From NCBI GenBank assembly GCA_963930655.1, contig OZ005608.1:4092001-4156000 (forward strand): DNA of 64,000 nucleotides. The letters run 5' to 3'. The position numbers were made by a program, and so were the translations under genes. Positions within the stretch are counted from its first letter, which is position 1; each line of letters starts with the position of its first letter. The notes below the pieces were generated by a model. The model worked only from the letters and a program-made list of their open reading frames with translations. It was not told the DNA's origin and ran no database searches. The DNA is from Myrica gale (Eukaryota; Streptophyta; Magnoliopsida; Fagales; Myricaceae). Below, piece by piece: positions 30,587-40,220 of the stretch.

Positions 30587-32544
30587 TTATCTATACCAGC
30601 GGAGGAGTGGTACCACAATGAACTTCATCTGTCCTTGAGAGCAATGAATGCCATTGTGCTCGCCGCAAGCAAAGTAGTGAGGCTTCCAGTCTTCCAGCAC
30701 GAACTCGAAACCCACCCCACCTCCTTGCGTCACATTGGCTACCAACGTCGCTTTGCTGAAATCGCACTTCAAGAAGCTCCGAAGGTCTGGTAGCAAGTAT
30801 ACACTGTGGGATGGAGATGGAGGCGGTCCAGGCGGAGCATACTTGAAAACTGCAGCCACCATATTGTCATCAGATTAAAAATATTATATATATGTTTCTC
30901 GTCGAGTTCAACAATAACGTGTGTATATATATAGAATCTGGAGAAATGGGTTGATGTAATATCACTTTAGATATAGCAAGTTATAACTAGACAGTAGGAG
31001 CCTCGATCATGCATAATTTTCTGGGCCATTTGGCTGCATATACAGCAGAGATATCATCTGAGATTTGAGACTGTGTATCATGTATAAGAAGAAAAAGGTG
31101 AAAATGAAGAGGGGAGAACCAAGAAGAAAAAGGTGAAAATGAAGAGGGGAGAAAAATAGTAACAAGAGACAAAAGATTTTAAGTGGTTCGGTCTAGAAGA
31201 CCTACATCCACTGTGAAAGCCCTCTATGGCTGTATTTTGTATTATGAGTCCATACATATTACAATTGAAGATCTCTATTTATAGAGATAATACAAAGCAT
31301 AATAGGAGAATATCCTATATTTAAATTTGAATCTCTATAGTTGAATTTGAATTTGAATCTTCATAACAATATCAAAAATTTGATATTGTGATAATCATAA
31401 TATCATATCAAATCTTTAAGATTTGATTAAGATATTATCTCTAACATCCTCCCTCAAACACAAGATGGAGAAATCTGAAATCTTGTGTTTGAAAAACGAG
31501 ATCTGAAGGTGATTGGACCCTGAAGTCATAGATCCTTGCTCCCTTGTTGATCTTTGCTCCCTTGCTGAACAGATATTTTTCTTTTGAATTTGATCGGACC
31601 TTGAAATCATATCATAGACACACGACCTTGAATACAGGCTGAAAGTGATCGGACCTTGAAATCATAGGCACACGACCCTTGTAAAACATATCTCTGCTCT
31701 GTCTTTTTTCTCTCTTTCTTTCACTCACCTATTTTTTTCTCTCAAACGGAGATTTGCTGTAAGTACAGCGGCGGTGAAATTCACCAACTTTTAAGGATGC
31801 GGAATTTTGTTCGTCTGATACCAAGAAAAAAAAGGTGAAAATGAAGAGGGGAGAAAAATAGTAACAAGAGACAAGAGATTTTAAGTGGTTCGGTCTAGAA
31901 GACCTACATCCACTGTGAAAGCCCTCTATGGCTGTATTTTGTATTATGAGTCCATACATATTACAATTGAAGATCTCTATTTATAGAGATAATACAAACC
32001 ATAATAGGAGAATATCCTATATTTAAATTTGAATCTCTATATTTGAATTTGAATTTGAATCTTCATAACAATATCAAAAATTTGATATTGTGATAATCAT
32101 AATATCATATCAAATCTTTAAGATTTGATTAAGATATCATCTCTAACAGTATATGGTACATATATGCGTGTTCTCGAGCCGGAGGCTCGAGTAACATCAG
32201 GCTTTAGCAACAAAACGAGATGAGACATTCACAAAGTCGATAAACAGGGGACCGTGAAGCTCACCTAAAGTATCATTTATGTAGAAGGGGGCACTTTTGA
32301 GAGCCCAGTCACTGTAGGTAAAGTTGAAGCGCCAGTTCTCCGAACCCCCAACAAGGATCTTCCTGGGGCTTTCATGAGTATATTTGGGTTGATGGTAGCT
32401 ATACTTTGGGCGATGAAATCGACCGCCTTTGTAAGGCCAATTGTTGTTAGGGCCAAACTGCCAGTCTTTGTTGGCCATACTAACTGCCAACATGGAAGTA
32501 GTCAGTATCAGGATGACTGCCTGTGCAAAAGTGAAACCAGCCAT
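30587..32544 (-). CDS. secreted cupredoxin-like (phytocyanin-related) protein
   Basis: Two exons, 32544-32265 and 30849-30587, give 180 aa. Residues 1-24, MAGFTFAQAVILILTTSMLAVSMA, are a clear signal peptide. A basic, aromatic linker (GRFHRPKYSYHQPKY) precedes the domain, which starts KILVGGSENWRFNFTYSDWA. Possible copper ligands follow the cupredoxin order: His in SHSVYLL, Cys in YFACGEH, His in GIHC and Met in GQMKF. I recall plant proteins of this type with the same NVTQGGGVGFEFVL stretch; their role in the cell wall or apoplast is not established. The intron (30850-32264) holds a TRIM-like LTR element in the same orientation, which added about 1.06 kb to an originally ~350-bp intron. A TATA-like TTTAAAT (complement of 32651-32657) lies about 110 bases upstream of the ATG. 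Confidence 0.88.
31087..32148 (-). mobile_element. TRIM-like non-autonomous LTR retrotransposon
   Basis: Two direct LTRs, 31824-32148 (5' LTR on the minus strand) and 31087-31446 (3' LTR), are nearly identical; the 3' copy holds an extra 33-bp internal duplication at its end. On the minus strand the 5' LTR starts TGTTAGAGAT and is followed directly by TGGTATCAGA (complement of 31814-31823), the initiator-Met tRNA primer site usual in plant Copia elements. A purine tract TTTGAGGGAGGA precedes the 3' LTR. The 5-bp duplication GTATA flanks it (31082-31086, 32149-32153). The 377-bp interior has no ORF but holds two copies of 'gatcggaccttgaaatcat'. LTRs end in ...TTCT rather than the usual CA. It sits in the cupredoxin intron. 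Confidence 0.92.
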
Positions 32545-32805
32545 ATCTGATATCTTCTATCGCAGAGAACCTCAAAGGAAGATGGTGATAGTACTAAAGG
32601 AAAGGTTACAAAAGAAGATGTTGGCTTCGATAGGATGAGTTAATGGGGGTATTTAAAGGAGAGATGGTGGGAGAAAAACAAGTAATTAAGAGAAGTGCTA
32701 AACGGCCAAATTGACCATTTTCCCAAGAAAATGTGAAGCTCGATTACTTATTAAATACAGTATCAATTTCCACGACTCAGTCCCCTTTCACTTGTACCAT
32801 TTTTT

Positions 32806-32974
32806 GGGCAAAAGTTATCATGTGATTAAAGTTATTGTGTGAGTGTGTGAGTGGATGAAAATCTAATGGCTGAAAAAATGTCACGTCATTAAATAACTTG
32901 ACATTTTTTCAGCCATTAAATTTCTCAACTTCTAATCTCACCCGTCCCGTCCACTCATACAATAACTGGTGCCC
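32806..32974. mobile_element. MITE copy D of the 'agattagaagttgag' family
   Basis: 169 bp with ends GGGCAAAAGTTAT and, inverted, GGGCACCAGTTATTG; arms pair over 'aatggctgaaaaaatgtcac'. It lacks the GC-rich centre of copies B and C. The flanking 10 bases (accatttttt/actcttttgt) match only partly. Confidence 0.7.
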
Positions 32975-33296
32975 ACTCTTTTGTGTCTCTTTTTTCATGT
33001 TGCACGTACACCTGCCATTGTCATCCCTACTGTAGAGCTAGCACCCCAAAAATTCTATCGAGAAATATCCAAGACGTAGCTGCAAGTCTTTAATGGGTTG
33101 TTGACAGTGGAATAAGATACATCTTTTCAACCCAACCGGGTCAAGCGCAAGAGTGCCTAATCATGTTTTTAAGGTATGAAGTTGACTACACCGAATCAAA
33201 GTCGTCAGCGCCAAAATGGAAATTCGAAACGCATGGGCCTTTAACTGAATTAGGGTTGACAAAACGCGGCTCATAAGAACTACGGTCTAAGAACTT

Positions 33297-33475
33297 GGGG
33301 TGTTTGTTTCTTCAAAATTTTGGAGTTTGAAATTTCCAACAAAACAAATATATTCTAAAAATTTTAATTTTTACACCCACACTCTACTTTTCACAAACCC
33401 CAATAAATCTCAATAAAGTAAAGATTTCCAAAATTTTGAGAGTATTCCCCAAAATTTCCACAAACAAACACCCCC
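33297..33475. repeat. short MITE-like element with GGGGTGTTTGTTT ends
   Basis: 179 bp beginning ggggtgtttgtttc and ending caaacaaacaccccc, a strong terminal inverted repeat, with AT-rich interior containing 'aaaattttggag' and 'caaaattttgag'. No coding capacity. Confidence 0.6.
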
Positions 33476-35221
33476 GATATACATTGGCTGACGTGATGAT
33501 GATGTTCTATTAGCGTCTTATATTTGTTCAGCTGATTTTTTTTTTTTTTTTTGCCTTTTAACTATTTGATTAGTATCGTAGGAAGAACCTTTTCGGAAAT
33601 TTATAGAACAAGTTCTCGGAGCCCAACCCACATTATTTAGGTGGGTTTACAAGTTCCGCGCGCTATGCCCAGTGGGCTCAATAATCTGAATTCGAGGTAG
33701 GTGATTAAAAGTTTTAAGTTCAGCCCAGTCGACAGTATCGTACCGGAAAAAGATTGGGTCCAAAAAGTACGGATCCAAAGTTGTTCTAATAGAAGGCCGA
33801 GATTTCTTCCTCCAAATTCAGGGGACATGGACGAGCCACATGGTTTAATGAATTTGAGCTCGCTTTCAGATCTGCTTGGGCTTGGCCCAGCTCGAGGCTG
33901 GCTTGGACAACTGCATGCATGCGGGTGCACGTCTGGCCACATAGATGCATGCATTTGCCTGCGCAGTACTGTGCTCCCAAGTCCAGGGCATATATATATA
34001 GCTTGAGCTGTGGTATCTGGCCCTCTTCCGCATGCCATCCGTTTGGTACGGTTCCTCTGACCGAATTGCAATAGGAGGTGAGAGAGAGAGAGAGGAGAGT
34101 CGCGCGCAATGATCAATAGGAAATGAGAATAGGTATGAGAATAGGTGTGGATCTACACCTCTCTCTCACTCTCTCACTCTCTCACCTATTGCTCCTTAGG
34201 TATTGCATGATCCCTCCGTTTGGAGAAGGTTGAACAAGTTGCGCTGGGACGCAGAAAGTTGCTATGAAAATATAGTATTAGTGTCCACTTAATGAGATTG
34301 TTAAAATATAAATATATTTAAAAAAATATTTAAAAAATTATACACAAATATTAATATCTTTTACATAATTTTTACACAAACTCTACTATATTTTTTTTAA
34401 AAAATTATAATAAATCTTCTTTCTCCATACGTATTCACTTAATTCTAATATTTTTTTATTAAATAATTATATCAAATCATCTTTCTCTGCATCTTTTTAC
34501 AAACTCTAACAAAAATTAAATATTTAAAACTTTTCACCATCTTTTACACAAAAACATATAAAACTCAAATCTACATAAATATTCATAATTTTATCAAAAT
34601 CTTAAAAAATTTACAATTTTTTTACTAACAAAGAGTTTGTTCCCTCCAGTGGACTTCAGTGATAATACAATTATATGCGGAACAGCAGAAGTGAGATAGA
34701 CATGGATGTAGATATTTTATTAGCTACTGGGTGTGGGATATCCCTGATTGGCTGATTCCATACTTGCTAAATCCCAAATTAAGATCACAAAGTCAGCTCT
34801 AATTACCAGAGCATGGGAAAGAGTATGTTAACAAAATTAATTAGGCTACGTACCCATATATTATATATGTATAATGCTTGTCGTTTACGCTACCTAATAC
34901 CAACTGCTCCATGACACAGTCTACCTAATACATTGATACTACATAAAAACCTTCCACAAATCATGACGTTTGTAACAATTATCTACTTATAGATAGCTAT
35001 CAGAATACATCACATAAAAAAAATAAAAATAAACTGGCATTCTCAATGTTGCATGCCCTTATTGGATCCACGTTTGCTTAATTATATATCACGGCCTTTA
35101 AGTAATAATTAATTGACTATAACAATTTGATGAGCATATGCAACGTCTATATATATATTGGTTAATTTGCTTTGCTTGAGGAGTGGTGAGAGTTTTTTCT
35201 TTCTTTTCTTGTGAAAAAAAA

Positions 35222-35441
35222 ATGGCAAATGATCTTCGGACGGATTCTTCAGACCACCGAATTGAGCTTCTATCTCCTCCACCGGCGGGCCAGACTGTTA
35301 CTGCACCAACACCGCCATGGCAGCTCAACATGGATGGGATACAGTTACCAGAGAGGCGCGCGAAATCTGGTTTCGGTTGTGGACAACTTCTGCAGACATA
35401 TCGTATAAGCTCTTCTTGTTTTGTTTTAATTAATTACACCC

Positions 35442-35499
<58 letters not shown>

Positions 35500-37658
35500 T
35501 AAGATGAGTTAAATGGCAATAATAAATTAAGCTTTTCGTGTCCCTGTGTTATTTTGTTAGGGAGGGAAAGAAACCTGGCAGCGTTTTACAAGAGGCAGGA
35601 GGAGATCCTCGAAGGATTCAATGAAGTTGACTCATTTACTGAGTTAGGCAGGTTGCCTGGAAGGTCTAGCACTGAGGTTTATTTACCCTATTCTATGATC
35701 TTCCACGCTTTTAAGATAATCATTCTCTACAAACTTGTTTCAACTATGCATGATGAATTAGCTATTACCGGTAAAATCAATTTTGTATTCACTATTTTTA
35801 AAATGACAATTTAAACCTTTTATTTTTAAAAAATTATCTTAGAAGGTCCATTTTTGTCATTTTGCATATTTTTCCTGTTAACTTAATGTCTGATTTGGAT
35901 GAGAGCGTACTTACATTGATAATTTTTAAAAGATAAAAAACTCAAATCGTTATTTTGATAATATTATGTACAAAATTGAAAAACGAAAAGGAAAGAATTG
36001 AATGAATTGAAGCTGGTACTTGTTGGGGTTCGAATGGTTGTTTAGAAGGTCTCTAGCTAGCTCTGATCAATTTGTTTACGAACTGCACTTGTTGATTCAG
36101 GATGAAATGGAGCAAGTTGCTAGGAGCGAGAGGCTCGCAATACATGCATCTAACGTAGCCAACATGGTGATTTTCGTAGCAAAGGTGTTTGCTTCGAGTC
36201 AGAGCAGATCACTGGCAGTGATAGCTTCCACCTTAGACTCCTTTTTGGATCTTCTATCGGGTTTTATCCTCTGGTTTACCTCTAATGCTATGAGAAAGCC
36301 CAATAAATATAGCTATCCTATTGGAAAGAACAGAATGCAACCTGTGGTAAGCCTTCCTAATTATTTAAGAAAATATTCAGAAGTTGACATTGTTTTTTAT
36401 ATGGTACACCGTAGGTTGTAAAAAAGAATTAATAAAAGAACATGTCGTTAATTAATTGGTACACTCAATTAATTATAACGTAGGGATCGATAGATCGGAA
36501 CTTCTTCATCGTCTGATATTTTTGCTCAAATGCACAACTTGACAGGGAATTGTCGTTTTCTCATCAGTAATGGCAACCTTGGGATTACAAATAATGTTCG
36601 AAGCAGCTCGTGAACTTCTTTCTAAGGTATGCGTCAACACGTAGGGAAATACTTTGAATTCAATAGATTAGAGAAAGCAATTGGTTACGGTTCGAATCTC
36701 CTAACTTATCTAATACCTGAAATGTGGGAACACACCATAAGATCCCACTGATCAATGGTAATTTAGGTTAAAATTTTCGAATTGGGTTCAGATAGCTCCG
36801 GCGGATTCAAACTTGATCAAATCACCAGTTGGGGTTAGTTTAGTAGTAAATCACCCAACTATATAAACTAATCACTGAGACAAAAACAATATTTAGAAAG
36901 TGCTTAATTAATTACCGTCTCCTATATGTCATGCTTGATCTTTTTGTTCTATCATTAAAACTCTATCTTTTTTTCAACGTACGTTAACTTTTTATGCAGA
37001 CTAAGCCTGAAACGGACCCGATGAAAGAAAGATGGATGATAGGGATAATGGTCTCAGTCACAGTCGCAAAATTTATGCTCATGGTCTACTGTCGGAGGTT
37101 CAAAAATGAAATTGTTAGGGCATACGCTCAAGACCATTTATTCGACGTGATCACCAACTCAATCGGTCTAGCAACTGCAGTTTTGGCCATCAGATTCTAC
37201 TGGTGGCTTGATCCCACCGGCGCCATCATTGTAAGCTAGCGTTCTTGATGATCTCCCGGATGATCTGATTAATTAATTAGTATTAATCAACCCTCGAAAT
37301 CATACTGCAGATTGCTATATATACCGTGGGTAACTGGGCAAAGACTGTATTAGAGAACGTAAGGTCCTTAATTGGTAAGACAGCCCCACCGGAGTATTTG
37401 GCAAAGCTAACATATCTCATCTGGAATCACAACAAGGAGATCAAGCATATTGACACAGTTAGGGCGTACACATTTGGCTGCGACTACTTTGTTGAGGTCG
37501 ACATAGTATTGCCGGAGGACATGTCTCTTGCTCAGGCACATAATATTGGGGAGACCCTCCAAGAGAAGCTCGAACAACTCCCCGAAGTTGAGCGAGCATT
37601 TGTTCATGTGGATTTTGAGACGACTCATAAGCCAGAGCACAGGGAAAAGATGCCATAA
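35222..37658 (+). CDS. MTP9/MTP10-like cation efflux (CDF) transporter, copy 1
   Basis: Six exons join to 400 aa: 35222-35402, 35561-35676, 36101-36346, 36546-36626, 37000-37230, 37311-37658. Cation diffusion facilitators exchange divalent metal for protons; the plant MTP8-11 group is Mn-type, with DxxxD motifs in membrane helices 2 and 5. Here they are DSFLD (145-149) and DHLFD (253-257). The cytosolic N-terminus (1-105) is followed by six predicted membrane segments, among them [40 protein letters not shown] and [17 protein letters not shown], and a C-terminal domain ending [28 protein letters not shown] and the C-terminal wording fit MTP9/MTP10 better than MTP11. It is the most diverged of the three tandem copies, with Phe in the first motif (DSFLD against DSLLD) and a different C-terminus. 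The location is probably Golgi or another endomembrane, by family. Confidence 0.93.
35448..35497. repeat. (AT)n microsatellite in MTP copy 1 intron 1
   Basis: About 50 bases of uninterrupted AT dinucleotide inside the first intron of the first MTP gene; likely length-polymorphic. Confidence 0.95.
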
Positions 37659-40220
37659 CAAGTACAAGAAAAACCACATTACTCTGAGCGTGCTAGTTTC
37701 ACTGCTCACTGCGCAGGGGAGTGTCTGGCAAATTTCATGGCCTATTGGGTTCCGCTATGGGTATGGCTTTTCCACCTATACGATTGAATAATTGGTTTAT
37801 ATATATAGGTTTCCTCTAATGTTTTGGCAATACTTGTTAATACTGTTAAAATTTTAGTAAGATATATAATATTAAATATTATAGTATTTATAATTTTGTA
37901 TCTAGTGTTGTTTAAATTATAGTGTATAATTTGGTATAAATGGTAGAAGATAGTTGGATAGCACTAGGCTCAGGCTGGCAAAAGTTAAGGTGTGAGTGAA
38001 GCTATTGTGTGAGTGTGTGAGTGGACGGATGAGATTAGAAGTTGAGAAATCTAACGGCTGAAAAAATACAACGTCAATTAATGAACCCGACCCACGAACT
38101 CGACTCACGCCACCGACCCGGTTTCATTAATTGACGTGACATTTTTTCAGCCGTTAGATTTCTCAACTTCTAATCTCACCCGTCTACTCACACAATAACT
38201 GACCTCGGCTCATGCTGCCCTCTAAATTTGGGCTAATTTGCATTGGAAAGGAAATCTTTCAATTATATGTGCACACGTGTCCTCCAGCATGAGTCATAAA
38301 CTTTTGTGACACCGACACGAAGCAGGCAACAATATTGTACAAAACTATTCCTCCATATCTATAATTTCTCTGAGGTCTGATGTGGCAAACATTAAACACG
38401 CGCGCGTCTGTATATTACCACTTCCTGTTTAGGTTTAGCCCACAGATTTGCTAGGAAATTTCGACGTAATTTCGATCCGGACCGACATGGAAGCGTAAAG
38501 TCGGTGCATCACATGAAGCTCCCTATACGCAACATATTGCATGCGTCCCACGCGGTATAGTCTGCATTACCTTGGATTATAATAGAAATTTCATGTCGGA
38601 CGTGTATCGTGCAAATTTTAAAGTTGTTCATATAAAATTATAGAGATATAAATTTTATAATAGAATATATTTATTATGTCTTTTTTTAATTATATCGGGT
38701 TATAAAGGAAAAAAATCACCTTGAGCCTTATAAATACCACTGTAATTTCAAATAGAGTTCTAAATTATTAATCTTGACATATTTAGACTTTTAACTTTCA
38801 CAATTAATTAAATTACGCGTTGAAATAAAATTTGATGATCAAAATTATGTCATGTGGCTCATTCGCAACGCACCTGGCATGAGTTTGATCGCTGGATATT
38901 TTTTAAAAGCTCAAATTGATGAAATTTGGTAGTTCATGTGCTCAATATGTCAAAGGTGTTAGTTTAGACCTTTAATTGAAATTACATTGATAGTTAGAGA
39001 GTTTAAAGTGATGTTTTCTCATATAAAAGATCTAGAGAGATAGACATAATTAGTAGATATTATACTGTTTAATATTATTTATGTAAAATTTTAAACTATA
39101 TAAACCTTATAATGAAAGTCATCTCTCGTGTCTATCCTTCTATTAACCATGTGATATCATGTCCACATTACCATTTAATGTTAGTCATATGAACGTTATA
39201 ATATTATGTCTATTTATCTAATTTTTCTATGTACCGTGCAATATCCTCTTTTGCTCGGAAATTTCGTCCTAAATTCCTAGAATTCTAAAGAAGATGCCCA
39301 CCCACAAAAGTCTACATATGGATAGGACAAGCATGGGCCATGGCTATTTATGCAAGGCAAATAAATATTCTACGGAGACGAACAGATAAATATATATTAG
39401 GCGAGATGCCCACCCTTTTGGACTCTGGTTTTGGCTTTAAAAAGTACTACGGATTTCATAAGAAAAAGAACGAAAAAACAAAGAAACAAAAAGGGCAAGC
39501 ATTACCCAAGGGAGAAAAAGGAAGAACAATTAGTACGGCCGATTGCTACTTAGTGATCTTTAAATTATAATAAAAAAAATTGGGTCGGAGTAACTATACT
39601 ATAAAGGGACAATTTTATCCTATATAAGGTAAATATTAAAAATATCGTAAAGAGAAATATACTATAAATTTCAATTAATAAATATTATAGGTGACGCCCT
39701 TCTCATTGGATAAAGACAACGAGGGTTCAGTCCTCTTTCACTGCTGACTTGAATCCTGCCTCTTGAAATTATCAGAACAGAATCAGAACATATTCTATAA
39801 ATTTTGAAGAGGTTTTGGAACAGAACCTGACTACACAAATGGGATGGAGTGAGTCATACGCACACGTTTCCGTGTTAATGGATCAAGATGTCCCAGCATT
39901 CTGGAATATATATGTGGAGTATGCACCGGGTAATTGGCAAATATCTAAAATTCTACCGACTAACGGAGTCCATATATATATGAGTGGAGATTTGTAGGGC
40001 GTATAGATGTTTACACAGCTATTTGACAGAACTTAAGGAAGGTTGTTGATAAGTCCACGGAAAAAGGAGGATTGTTAAAAAACTTGGCAAGGCCGAAGGG
40101 TTCTCGGCGCTTTTTGTGGTAAAGGGCTATACTTTAATCCAACCCAAAGAGCTGACCATAGCAGGGTGAAATAGCCTGGGCCTTTTCGCGTGCGTGAGAG
40201 AGGGGGGAGACGAGAACATC
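37659..40220. other. intergenic between MTP copies 1 and 2
   Basis: AT-rich non-coding DNA with one MITE (37977). I see no gene. 39340-39570 and 39815-39997 are open on the plus strand but contain no recognisable protein. Confidence 0.5.
37977..38206. mobile_element. MITE copy B of the 'agattagaagttgag' family
   Basis: 230 bp, inverted arms 'gagattagaagttgagaaat' and 'atttctcaacttctaatctc', centre rich in 'acccgac' words. It is flanked by a 10-bp duplication with one mismatch: ggctcaggct (37967-37976) and ggctcatgct (38207-38216). Long inverted arms and 9-10 bp duplications suggest a Mutator-type origin. Confidence 0.82.

Larger units (their letters stand above)
32545..35221. other. intergenic between divergent cupredoxin and MTP genes
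   Basis: Holds both promoters, a MITE (32806) and a short MITE-like element (33297). 33900-33960 has two RY-type CATGCATG motifs and 34080-34195 has facing GA and CT runs. 34270-34640 is extremely AT-rich. Open frames at 33637-34116 overlap on opposite strands and resemble nothing known. A TATATATATA run (35149-35158) lies about 65 bases before the first MTP start codon and could be its TATA box. Confidence 0.5.

Noticed and set aside
33637..34116. 159-aa minus-strand frame overlapping a 101-aa plus-strand frame
   Set aside because: Open on both strands by composition; no family resemblance.
36685..36705. ggttcgaatctcc, resembling a tRNA T-loop
   Set aside because: No cloverleaf can be built around it; it lies in MTP copy 1 intron 4 and is a chance match.
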